From Baffinella frigidus (lineage: Eukaryota > Cryptophyceae > Cryptomonadales > Baffinellaceae): DNA of 14,045 bases. The stretch is taken from the NCBI GenBank assembly GCA_026770585.1, contig MU646874.1, positions 95,921 to 109,965 of the forward strand, given 5' to 3'. The notes below the pieces were generated by a model. That model was given only the letters and a program-made list of their open reading frames with translations. It searched no databases and was not told where the DNA came from. The translations under genes were made by a program, and so were the position numbers. Of the stretch, positions 7,501 to 13,343 are shown piece after piece. The first letter of the stretch is position 1, and each line of letters begins with the position of its first letter.

Positions 7501-10500
7501 CTCATCATTCGAGGCCCGTTATCGGGTTCGGGGCCACCTCCGCCTTGTTCTCGCGCGGGAAGCGACCACGCTCGACGCGCGCCTTCTTTCATCACCCGAG
7601 GCCCTCTTTCTTATCATTCAGGGCCCTCTCCTCTCATCATCCGGGGCCCTCTAATCATTCGCAGGGGGCCCTCTCTCTCTCTCTCATCATGCAAGGCCCT
7701 CTTCTTTCATCATCCGGGGCCCTCTCATCATTCGAGGCCCATTATCGGGTTCGGGGCCACCTTCTCCTTATTCTCGCGCATGAAGCGATCACGCTCGACG
7801 CGCGCCTTCTTTCATCATACAAGGCCCTCTTTCTCATCATTCAGGGCCTTCTCCTCTCATCATCCGGGGCCCTCTAATCATTCGCAGGGGACCCTCTCTC
7901 TCTGTCTCTCATCATGCAAGGCCCTCTTCTTTCATCATCCGGGGCCCTCTCATCATGCGTCACCTTCTCCTTGTTCTCGCGCATGAAGCGATCACGCTCG
8001 ACGCGCGCCTTCTTTCATCATACAAGGCCCTCTTCCTTATCATTCAGGGCCCTCTTTCTCATCACCCGAAGCCCTCTTTCTCATCATCCAAGGCCCTCTT
8101 CTTTCATCATCCGGGGCCCTCTCATCATGCGTCACCTTCTCCTTATTCTCGCGCATGAAGCGATCACGCTCGATGCGCGCCCTCTTTCATCATCCGAGGC
8201 CCTCTTTCTCATTATTAGGGCCCTATCCCCTCATCATCCGGGGCCCTCCCACCATTCGCAGGCCCTCTCGCGCATCATCCAAGGCCCTCTTCTTTCATCA
8301 CCCGAGGCCCTGTCATCCTTGCTCTCTCATCATTAGAGGCCGGGTTTAGGGCTGAGGGTTCGGGGCCACCTTCTCCTTGTTCTCGCGCATGAAGCGATCA
8401 CGCTCGACGCGCGCCTTCTTTCATCATACAAGGCCCTCTTTCTTATCATTCAGGGCCCTCTCCTCTCATCATCCGGGGCCCTCTAATCATTCGCAGGGGG
8501 CCCTCTCTCTCACATCATCCAAAGCCCTGTTCTTTCATCATCCGGGGCCCTCTCATCATGCATCACCTTCTCTTTGTTCTCGCGCAGGAAGCGATCACGC
8601 TCGACGCGCGCTTTACTCTGCCTCTCAGTCTTGTCCCGCTGCACCCCAAACTCCTTCCGTTTCCTAAAGTTGACGCGGGTCCACTTTATGGGGGGTGGTC
8701 AACTTGTGGCACGCACGACCACCTTTTGCTGAAACCCTAACCCCTCAACCACTCGGAACGCTAACGCTGCACGTCCCTCCCCAGAAATCCGGGGAGGGAC
8801 GTGACAGATTTCTGGGGAGGGACGTGACAACTTGCTGACCTTTGGCGTGTGTTTCTCGGGCAAGAATCCAATGATTAACGTAAGCACGGTTCCTGGTAGT
8901 GTTCCGAGTGGTTGGCTCTGCCCTTTTTGAAGAGGGATCAGCCAAGAAAATTGGACCACGCAGGGCTGGAGGGGGGGGTATTCAAAAGTCATTTTTGACG
9001 GGAAAACTTTCTCCAAAGTATTTTTTTAGCACAAAAACGGCTCCAAGAACGAGCAAACGGCTCCAAGAACGAGCATGGAATACCCCACCCAAGGGCCTGG
9101 AGTGGCCTTTCTAGCTCTGCCTCAGCCGGGTTGGCTGCCTATTCTTAAGTTGACATGCTGGGTGTGTGGTACAAATCTGTCAATTTTGGGGCGGAAAAGA
9201 GCCTGGTCACACCAAATTGGTGAGATCAAATAGACGGAGACAGAGATCAACTTTACGCGAGAGATGTCATAGGGAAACGGTTTCAATTTAAAACCATTGA
9301 ATTCAATGAAAATTACTACATGAATGCTTTAATATGACTAGTGAAACACAATGTGTGTTAGTAAATTTCATTACCAGAAAGTTTTGAATTAAAACCGTTT
9401 TCCTACGAGATCGACATGACACGCGCGATCAGCCTTCGTAACACCCAACATTTAGCTGGCCGGGACCTAAACCCGAAACCCGAAACCCGAGACCCGAGAT
9501 CCGAAACCCTAAATACTTTCATCTTCAGTCTTGTAGACTTTTGTGATGCGTCCACTTTTCAGCTCCAGTTGGTTGACTTTTGGGGAGCGGCCACTTACAG
9601 CTTCTGCTTCCGGAAGCCGGTCACGAAGCTCGTGTACTCTGCCTGGTTGAACTTGATCTCCTCCTGCGGGTAGAGGGCCCCGGATGATGAGAAACGAGGG
9701 CCTTGGATGATGAGAGGGCCTTGGGTGATGAGAAAAGAGGGCCTTGGATGATGAGATGAGAGGGTCTTGTATGATGAGAAAAGAGGGCCTTGTATGATGA
9801 GAAAAGAGGGCCTTGGATGGTGAGAAAAGAGGGCCTCGCATGATGAGATGAGAGGGCCCTGAATGGTGAGAAAGAGGGCCCTGAATGATGAGATAAGAGG
9901 GTCTTGGATGGTGAGAAAAGAGGGCCTTGGATGATGAGAAAAGAGGGTCTCAGATGATGAGAGGGCCTCGGATGAAAGGAGAGGGCCTTGGATGGTGAGA
10001 GAAGAGGGCCTCGAATGATGAGACGAGAGGGCCCTGAATGGTGAGAAAGAGGGCCCTGAATGATGAGATAAGAGGGTCTTGGATGATGAGAGGGCCTTGG
10101 ATGATGAGAAAAGAGGGCCTTGGATGATGAGGGTCTCGGATGATGAGAAAAGAGGGCCTCGGACGATGCGAGCGAGCTAGGATCTCAGGTTTCTCTCGAT
10201 TCGCGCGGCGCTCCTTCATCGCCACACAACTTTAGGTAACGGTGGAATCCCTTCGAAGTTCGCTGTGTGGATTGGAGACCTGATTCTTGAGAATCTCCAT
10301 GATAGCCCTGTTTGGATTCGCGAAGCCCATCTTCTCCATCATTCAAACCCACCCCTAACCACACAGCGGGCTTCGGAGGGGTGTTCGGGCTCTGAGAGCC
10401 CGAGTTTCCATTACCTTATCCGTAGGAACCCCCCCTATGTCCCTACGGATTGCCTACCGTAGGGTCCAAGGTCTTGTCGATTATGGGTGATTCAAAATCC

Positions 10501-11972
10501 CTGCGAAGTCCGCTGTGTGGTTAGCAGCCACCGGGGGGCTTCACGGATACAGTCCATCTAAACGATTTGTACTAGAATCTTATCCTTTTACATTGGATTT
10601 TAACCGCATTTGCCCCGGATATCCGGGGGGAAAGGAACTCGGCCGCTGCTAAGTGGAGGGCCTGGGATGATGAGAAAAGAGGGCCTCGACTAATGAGAGG
10701 GGCCTCAGATGACGAGAAAAGAGGGCCTCGGATGATGGGAGACCTCAGGTTCGGCTCTTTTCGCGCCCCAAATGACGAAAAAACGGGCCTCGGGTGACGA
10801 GAAAACAAGGAAAGAGGGCCTCGGATGACGGGGGGGGGCTCAGGTTTGTTGCGTTTCGCGCCCCGGATGATGAGAGAGAGGGCCTCGGATGATGAGAAAA
10901 GAGGGCCTCGAACGATGAGAGTGAGATAGGACCTCAAGCTTGTTGCGTTTCGCGCCCCGAATGACGAAAAAAACGGGCCTCAAATGACGAGAAACCAGGG
11001 AAAGAGGGCCTCATGTGACGAGAAAGGGCCTCAGAAGACGAGTAAAGAGGGCCTCGGATGATGGATGACGAGTAAAGAGGGCCTCGGATGATGGGGGACC
11101 TCAGGCTTGTTGCGTTTCGCTTTGCGCTCCTGCACCTTCCTGTCTGCCGCCTCCTTCTTCCCCCTGCCAGCGAGGTACTTGGAACCAAAAGTCAATTAAT
11201 GTCAAAAGTAGTGATAGGCTTACTAGTAGGCTCAGCGCCCCTTAACAAATACATCATATGGAGCCTACGGATTGCCTACGGTAGGAGCCCCCCTCCTACG
11301 ACTTTCAAAGACCTTTTTTTTTAAACGTCGTAGGAGGAGGGGGGGTTCCTACCGTAGGCGAAGGGGTCCGCTGGCGTTCGCTTTTCGCTTTACACAACCC
11401 GTGTTCGGCCTCCCGATTCCATACAGGGGTTACTCGCGAATGACAACACGCACCAGGGAAGGGGGTTCACCGACGATTCTCAGGTTGACACGCTGGGTCT
11501 GCGGTACAAATCCGTCAACATTGGAGCGGAAAAGAGCCCGGGAGCACCAAATCGGCGAGCCCGAATAGACTAAGACAGAGGTAGGATACAGGGGTCAGAA
11601 CCTCATTCTGGCGAGGGTGCCCTTCGGTAGGGGCAAATCGGCGAGCCCAAATAGACTGAGACAGAGCGAGGGTGCAGGGGTGAGAACCTCATTCTGTCGA
11701 GGGTGCCCTTGGGTAGGGGCGCGCCGCCCACCCACGCAGGCCGTTTCAGAAGCTTGCCCACTTCCTTGTATGCCTGATTCAGGGTTAGGGGTTGGAATAT
11801 AGGGCTTAGGGCGTAGGGTGTGGGGTTTGTTTGGGGTTTGGGGTTTGGGGTGTGGGGTTTGGGGTTTGGGGTTTGGGGTTTGGGGTGTGGGGGTTGGTGT
11901 TTGGTGTTTGGGGGTGAGGGTTTGGGGTTTAGGACGCTGGACCTTTTTGCTCTTGCGCATGGTGTCCTCCAT
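4491..11972 (-). CDS. NOL12: NOL12/RRP17-like nucleolar rRNA-processing protein, split gene (exons A-H)
   Basis: Seven small exons on the minus strand join without a frame break: A 11972-11943, B 11773-11736, C 11163-11100, E 9663-9599, F 8663-8567, G 5620-5524, H 4552-4491. Every intron has GT and AG ends, and the donor/acceptor phases agree at all six junctions (0, 2, 0, 2, 0, 1). The product is about 150 residues up to exon H and very rich in K, R and E. Exons E and F give EEIKFNQAEYTSFVTGF followed by RKQKLKRK and a long charged helix. This matches my memory of the Nop25 family (human NOL12, yeast Rrp17), where an acidic-hydrophobic motif precedes a TGF-K-RK motif and a coiled coil. Family members act in nucleolar pre-rRNA processing, and yeast Rrp17 is a 5'-3' exonuclease. 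Human and yeast members are slightly over 200 residues, so 3' exons are expected. The family call rests on recalled motifs, not a search; transcript data are absent. Confidence 0.66.
4693..4842. mobile_element. foldback element, CCACCAACCCTCAC family, 150 bp
   Basis: Terminal arms CCACCAACCCTCACCGCT(T/A)GGGCAAATC pair at about 27 of 28 positions. An inner hairpin GAAGTCGGAATCCGACTTC sits at the centre, with GACGGCTCCAATTCCCC beside it. Confidence 0.85.
4930..5190. mobile_element. interrupted relative of the AAACGGTT family
   Basis: The left piece (AGGAGATTGAAATATTTTTA, AATGAAAACGACTACACTGC) and right piece (TTCAATATTACTAGTAAAG, GTAGTAAATTTCATTGCC) match the family interior. About 150 bp of unrelated sequence separates them. 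A nested insertion is the simplest reading. Confidence 0.5.
5195..5323. mobile_element. CAGAATCTGTCC-family element, copy 2
   Basis: Same layout as the copy at 3328-3455: CGGAACATACCAGAATCTGT at the left, two TAAGATAGC/TCAGCTAGC motifs, and GGGACAGAATCTGTC at the right. The distance between the inner termini is again 109 bp. Confidence 0.7.
5439..5484. promoter_or_regulatory. duplicated palindrome TTGCACGTGCAA
   Basis: Two perfect 12-bp palindromes TTGCACGTGCAA, each holding a CACGTG box and followed by AATACT, are about 28 bp apart in AT-rich sequence inside the intron after exon G. They could bind a bHLH/bZIP-type factor or simply be a duplicated hairpin. No function is shown. Confidence 0.35.
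5524..5620 (-). CDS. NOL12-like gene, exon G
   Basis: A 97-nt exon follows GCGTACCGCAG and ends CCTCAGA|GTGAGT in phase 1. It encodes KAAEEAERERKMEEQYARID then ANDPMIRPLKPQ. It continues the charged helix and then shifts to a proline-containing linker. Incomplete copies lie upstream at 5800-5853 and around 6187-6225. Confidence 0.65.
5681..5799. mobile_element. CAGAATCTGTCC-family element, copy 3
   Basis: The left end and interior match copies 1 and 2, but the right end has decayed (GGGATGTAATTTG). Its edge at 5799 abuts a broken copy of exon G at 5800. Confidence 0.65.
5800..5890 (-). pseudogene. exon G copy 2, 3' truncated
   Basis: It keeps the intron end (GCGTACCACAG) and the first 54 exon bases, reading KDAEEAERGRKMAEQYAR. 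It stops where the CAGAATCTGTCC-family element begins. The upstream CAGAGAAGGGGGCCTAAAG block is shared with the true exon G, so the duplicated unit spans acceptor and exon. Confidence 0.6.
5914..5950. mobile_element. CAGAATCTGTCC-family fragment
   Basis: Only the left end (CGGAACATACCAGAATCTAT) remains. The sequence 5950-6030 beyond it has no recognisable feature. Confidence 0.55.
6065..6186. repeat. GAAGTCACTTTACTAAG tandem repeat
   Basis: Four copies of GAAGTCACTTTACTAAG, the later ones with GTCTAAGCTAATTGTTC between them (period about 41 bp). The TAAGCTAATTGT part resembles the intron sequence upstream of exon G. Confidence 0.8.
6187..6225 (-). pseudogene. exon G copy 3, fragment
   Basis: The minus strand reads ERE-MAEQLARIDA, matching the middle of exon G. 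The acceptor side is missing here, but a similar intron end (CCCCTTACCGCAG|AAAGATGA) is at 6893-6960. The three foldback elements 6238-6389, 6546-6687 and 6742-6892 lie between the two pieces. Confidence 0.5.
6238..6389. mobile_element. GTAGG-family foldback, full length, 152 bp
   Basis: Arms 6238-6280 and 6347-6389 pair at 41 of 43 positions (ends AACGTCCTGAAAACCGGG). The core holds several CCTACGG/CCGTAGG motifs. This is the reference copy for the family. Confidence 0.85.
6546..6687. mobile_element. foldback element, ACTGAATCAGTTCC ends, 142 bp
   Basis: Arms 6546-6573 and 6660-6687 pair at 26 of 28 positions. A small inner hairpin AATTAGGCCCCCTAATT is present. It was probably inserted into the fragmented exon-G copy. 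Confidence 0.8.
6742..6892. mobile_element. foldback element, CAGATCT/AAACGGTT family, copy 1
   Basis: 151 bp with inverted ends CAGATCTNATNNGGAAACG and an AT-rich interior (GAAAATTACTACACGAATGC, TTTAATATTACTA). Copy 2 is at 9263-9412. A diverged, interrupted relative is at 4930-5190. Confidence 0.75.
6965..7340. repeat. degenerate TTTAGGG telomere-like tract
   Basis: GGGTTTAGGG, GGGTGTAGGG, GGGTTTCGGG and GGGTTTCTGG variants run in G-rich orientation on the plus strand, inside the F-G intron. Degeneracy and internal position argue against a live telomere. Confidence 0.85.
7345..8417 (-). repeat. array of six 48-nt copies of the end of exon F
   Basis: Six minus-strand copies lie at 7345-7392, 7538-7585, 7761-7808, 7964-8011, 8136-8183 and 8370-8417, all 48 nt. 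Spacing is 172-234 bp, and the source exon lies 197 bp beyond the last copy. Each copy encodes a version of KARVERDRFMRENKEK without a stop. Five of the six keep a GT at the donor position (GTGGCC or GTGACG); the copy at 7345 does not. Each is preceded by GAAAGAAG, a possible AG acceptor. Entry and exit are both phase 0, so inclusion of any copy would add 15-16 residues in frame. Confidence 0.8.
7393..8560. repeat. minisatellite between exon-F copies, CATCATCCGGGGCCCTC units
   Basis: Units such as TCATCATCCGGGGCCCTCT and TCATCATACAAGGCCCTCT fill the spaces between the exon-F copies. They are related to the array at 9676-10175 but in the opposite orientation. The large plus-strand open frames here (up to 235 codons) are repeat translations. 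Confidence 0.85.
8567..8663 (-). CDS. NOL12-like gene, exon F (charged helix)
   Basis: A 97-nt exon follows CGTCAACTTTAG and ends GAGAAG|GTGATG in phase 0. It encodes KRKEFGVQRDKTERQSK followed by ARVERDRFLRENKEK, a highly charged helix typical of the family's coiled-coil region. Its last 45-48 nt are the source of the six-copy array in the next intron. Confidence 0.7.
8746..8914. mobile_element. foldback element, CAACCACTCGGAAC ends, 169 bp
   Basis: Perfect 14-bp ends are at 8746-8759 and 8901-8914. An inner perfect 19-bp pair (ACGTCCCTCCCCAGAAATC) is at 8771-8789 and 8807-8825, and GGGGAGGGACGTGACA is directly duplicated. It lies in the E-F intron. Confidence 0.8.
8956..9105. mobile_element. 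foldback element, CCACGCAGGGCTGG family, copy 2
   Basis: 150 bp; the first 30 bp are nearly identical to the copy at 1494. The interior has two ACGGCTCCAAGAACGAGCA units. It lies in the E-F intron. Confidence 0.8.
9145..9240. repeat. AAGTTGACATGCTGGGTGTG dispersed repeat
   Basis: About 95 bp shared with 1063-1150, 11481-11580 and, inverted, 12086-12192. Common parts are the GTTGACATGCTGGGTGTG start, GCGGAAAAGAGCC and the near-palindrome CACCAAATTGGTGAG, ending AGACNGAGACAGAG. No coding reading is consistent across copies. Confidence 0.8.
9263..9412. mobile_element. foldback element, AAACGGTT family, copy 2
   Basis: 150 bp with inverted ends around GGAAACGGTTTCAATTTAAA and its inverse. The interior matches the element at 6742-6892 (ACATGAATGCTTTAATATNA). 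It lies in the E-F intron. Confidence 0.8.
9599..9663 (-). CDS. NOL12-like gene, exon E (family signature)
   Basis: A 65-nt exon follows ACCCGCAG and ends CT|GTAAGT, the best donor in the gene. It encodes EEIKFNQAEYTSFVTGF then RKQKL. The TGF followed by basic residues, with an upstream acidic/hydrophobic stretch, is the hallmark I use for the Nop25 family call. The split CT|G leucine codon is completed by exon F. Confidence 0.7.
9676..10175. repeat. minisatellite, GGGCCTTGGATGATGAGAAA units
   Basis: About twenty degenerate units of roughly 20-28 bp are present (plus strand: AGAGGGCCTTGGATGATGAG). On the transcribed minus strand it is a pyrimidine-rich CTCATCATCCAAGGCCCTC tract that leads straight into the acceptor of exon E. 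It could therefore act as an extended polypyrimidine tract. It carries no convincing coding signal. Confidence 0.85.
10184..10229 (-). pseudogene. exon D, diverged alternative copy of exon C
   Basis: A 46-nt segment encodes CVAMKERRANREKPE after the acceptor CCTAAAG. It is clearly related to the end of exon C (VQERKAKRNKPE), and it has the same entry phase (2) and exit phase (0). The exit is GAG|ATCC, so the GT is lost. It is either a dead duplicate or uses a non-canonical site. Confidence 0.5.
10355..10524. mobile_element. foldback element, CTAACCACACAGCGG ends, 170 bp
   Basis: Inverted ends CTAACCACACAGCGG(G/A)CTTCG flank a GTAGG-type core at 10420-10475 (CCGTAGGAACC, CCTACCGTAGGG). An orphan end (CTTCGAAGTTCGCTGTGTGG) lies at 10251-10270. 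Confidence 0.7.
10660..11099 (-). repeat. intron array of exon-C 3' ends plus GATGA minisatellite
   Basis: Downstream of exon C, the last 20-25 nt of the exon recur at about 10933-10955 (KRNKLE|GTCC), 10850-10870 (donor destroyed, GAG|CCCC) and 10744-10765 (RKEPNL|GTCT). They are interleaved with degenerate units whose plus strand reads GAGGGCCTCGGATGATGAGA. The arrangement is exon edge plus intron start, repeated. Frames through it are artefacts of the repeat. Confidence 0.65.
11100..11163 (-). CDS. NOL12-like gene, exon C
   Basis: A 64-nt exon follows the acceptor GCTGGCAG and encodes GKKEAADRKVQERKAKRNKPE, ending at GAG|GTCCCC in phase 0. It supplies the basic N-terminal region ahead of the conserved motif. 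Upstream of its acceptor, TTTTGACATTAATTGAC offers yTnAy-type branch sites. Truncated copies of its 3' end recur in the following intron near 10933, 10850 and 10744. Confidence 0.62.
11274..11359. mobile_element. GTAGG-family foldback, short
   Basis: Arms GCCTACGGTAGGAGC...CTCCTACGAC and the inverse GTCGTAGGAGG...CCTACCGTAGGC form a hairpin with a T-rich loop. The inverse repeat may extend to 11231-11372. Confidence 0.75.
11481..11580. repeat. GTTGACACGCTGGG dispersed repeat, copy 3
   Basis: Full-length member of the family at 9145-9240. A fragment of its right end (GGCGAGCCCAAATAGACTGA) recurs at 11638-11672 within a local duplication of about 70 bp (11592-11720, GAACCTCATTCTG...GAGGGTGCCCTT). 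Confidence 0.75.
11736..11773 (-). CDS. NOL12-like gene, exon B
   Basis: A 38-nt exon encodes AYKEVGKLLKRPA. The acceptor is CTGAATCAG and the donor is CCTGC|GTGGGT in phase 2, which fits exon C. An alternative donor 4 nt further on (TGG|GTGGGC) would give phase 0 and would not fit exon C. The flanks are telomere-like repeats and a dispersed repeat. Confidence 0.55.
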
Positions 11973-12065
11973 TACTTGTTCGGGCGCTGCAGGATTTGGG
12001 GGTTAGGTTTTAGGGTTTAGGTTCTAGGGTTTAGGGTTTAGTAGGGTCGTGCACGGCGCACTTCG
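11778..12065. repeat. GGGGTTTGG/TTTAGGG telomere-like tracts around exon A
   Basis: Degenerate G-rich units flank exon A on both sides. On the transcribed strand they supply C-rich tracts, and the upstream one precedes the exon A acceptor. Confidence 0.8.
11943..11986 (-). CDS. NOL12-like gene, exon A (probable start exon)
   Basis: The acceptor CTGCAG sits at 11987-11992. The exon reads (A)PEQV-MEDTMRKSKK and stops at AAG|GTCCAG. The ATG at 11972 is the first Met after an in-frame TAA about 30 nt upstream of it on the minus strand, inside the telomere-like tract. It is therefore the simplest translation start, giving 30 coding nt. The intron after it is made of TTTGGGG-type repeats. Confidence 0.55.
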
Positions 12066-12085
12066 GTGCGTTTTGGGTTTGGGGT

Positions 12086-12192
12086 TTCTAGCTCAGTCTC
12101 AGTCTATTTGGGCTCACCAATTCGGTGAGACCAGGCTCATTGCCGCTCCAAAGTTGACGGATTTGTACGCACACCCAGCATGTTAACTTGAG
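12086..12192. repeat. GTTGACATGCTGGG dispersed repeat, inverted copy
   Basis: The reverse complement of the family at 9145-9240 (CTCAGTCTATTTGGGCTCAC, then CATGTTAACTTGAGAATA). The stretch 12193-12420 beyond it shows only a small CCCCTGCAG hairpin (12264-12303). Confidence 0.75.
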
Positions 12193-12423
12193 AATAGTGT
12201 GCCAACACGCATGTTGTGCGCGTGCCACCAGCCACCACAACTGAACCAAAGCAAACTTTGATTTCCCCTGCAGGCTAAACCCGGGAGTTGAGTCTGCAGG
12301 GGATATCAGCTTTTGCCATTCTTCGATGTGGTTCTCTTCTGGTGGTTGGTGGTGCTTCAAGAGGGATTCGCTTCGTGAAGGAAGAAGGATCAGGGTGCAT
12401 TCTAGATCAAGGAAGGCGGTCAC

Positions 12424-12619
12424 CTGCGCCGCCGCCACGCAGCGAAAGCGACAACGGCACCCCGACGCCCCCCCCTAATCCTGTCCATGCCCCCGCCCCC
12501 GCCCACCTCTGCAGAAAATCCTCTTTCGCACTGCATGCGTCTCCCCGGGACGGCTGGCTCGTTCCCGCTCTACTTCCGACTCGCCCGCGCGACAGTGTGG
12601 CGGAGCTGAGCAGCAGCAT
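12424..12619 (-). CDS. possible 5' exon of the NOL12-like gene (or 5' UTR)
   Basis: An ATG at 12619 opens a minus-strand frame starting MLLLSSATLSRG and ends at a good donor, GCGCAG|GTGACC, in phase 1. Exon A has an acceptor, CTGCAG|CGCCC, whose phase fits this donor, so the join would be in frame (GGGA-APEQVMED). The encoded segment is Gly/Arg/Ser-rich and low in complexity. The same stretch could equally be untranslated leader with translation starting at 11972. A phase match alone happens one time in three. Confidence 0.3.
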
Positions 12620-12956
12620 CACGAGGAGTCGAATTGACGCGAACCGCCAGGGTCGCTGAGACACCCGCGGGGGGGCGCCAGACTGCGTGCTGCCCCATTC
12701 CTGCTTTCTCGCACTCGATCCCCCTTCGTCCACCATGCGGTAAGCCTGCGGATCGCGGCAGCTGGGCCACCAGAGTGCAAGCCGGCGAGCACGGCCCTCT
12801 TTCCAATGGCCCCAACCTGCTTGGGGAGCGAGCGATCCCGGGGGGGTCGAGGGAAGACGATCCGTCGATCTCTTGCCCGCCGATGTTGAACCGTTCAGTC
12901 CTGGATGGCTTTCTGAGTCGAGTTCCTCTGGAATACGATTTCGGGGATCTCCGATT
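12425..12956. other. GC-rich interval between divergent genes
   Basis: Highest GC in the window. It separates the minus-strand NOL12-like gene from the plus-strand start at 13075 and may hold a shared promoter. Open frames on both strands here are long only because AT-rich stops are rare. The possible 5' exon at 12424-12619 is listed separately. Confidence 0.4.
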
Positions 12957-13039
12957 CTATTTTGGTGTATCTTAAGGATATACATGAAGGCGAGATAGGC
13001 GACTGTCTTATTTTTATCCTTTAAGATACACCAAAATAG
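12957..13039. repeat. hairpin upstream of the 13075 ATG
   Basis: CTATTTTGGTGTATCTTAAG(GATA) at 12957-12980 pairs with 13015-13039 with one extra base. It ends 35 bp before the ATG, so it is either a small foldback element or a structured leader. Confidence 0.75.
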
Positions 13040-13074
13040 TATTTCTGAGAAATATTCGGCGGGATCAGATCGGC

Positions 13075-13343
13075 ATGCTGGCGCACACGAGGAGAGCGCT
13101 GGGCGCTTGCCTCTCCCGCGGCGCTGCGGCGAGCCTGTGGGCGTCCCGAGCCTCTTTTTCGCTCCCGAGCGTCGCCCCCCCTTGCGGCGTGGGCAGCGGC
13201 GTGGAAGCGCGCCGCTGGGCGTCGTCGCCCAGCTCGGCGATCCCCACGCCAGGACCCGGCGAGCTCGGGTTTTTGAGGCAGCTGCCGCAGCTGGTGCCCA
13301 TGGAGGAGTTCATCGGTCACGCCAAAAAGTTGGCCTTCAAGGT
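13075..13343 (+). CDS. probable first exon of a mitochondrial-targeted protein
   Basis: From the ATG at 13075 the frame begins MLAHTRRALGACLSRGAAAS, rich in Arg, Ala, Ser and Leu with no acidic residue until about residue 44. It reaches RRWASS near residue 46-51, a plausible presequence cleavage region. The segment LGFLRQLPQLVPMEEFIGHA then KKLAFK looks like the start of the mature protein. I end the exon at TTCAAG|GTGGAT because the downstream frame to 13602 loses coding character and runs into a foldback element. That donor is an inference. The family is unrecognised. It is divergent from the NOL12-like gene across a GC-rich gap. Confidence 0.5.

Noticed and set aside
7345-8560. CRISPR-like regular array
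   Set aside because: Repeats are coding-like 48-nt exon pieces and the spaces between are themselves repetitive, not unique spacers; the host is eukaryotic.
7279-8667. Long plus-strand open frames (up to 235 codons) rich in SSSxALFxHHPGPS repeats
   Set aside because: They are translations of a 20-25 bp minisatellite, open in several frames at once; the conserved reading is on the minus strand in the exon-F copies.
11595-11972. 125-codon minus-strand frame MEDTM...PKPQTP as a stand-alone gene
   Set aside because: After the first ten codons it is telomere-like repeat translation; the ten codons fit better as exon A spliced to exon B.
12634-12975. 113-codon plus-strand frame
   Set aside because: Composition-driven, ends inside the hairpin at 12957-13039, no recognisable domain.
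12407-12985. 192-codon minus-strand open frame as a complete gene
   Set aside because: GC-rich low-complexity sequence is open on both strands; only the part ending at the 12424 donor has any support, as a possible 5' exon.
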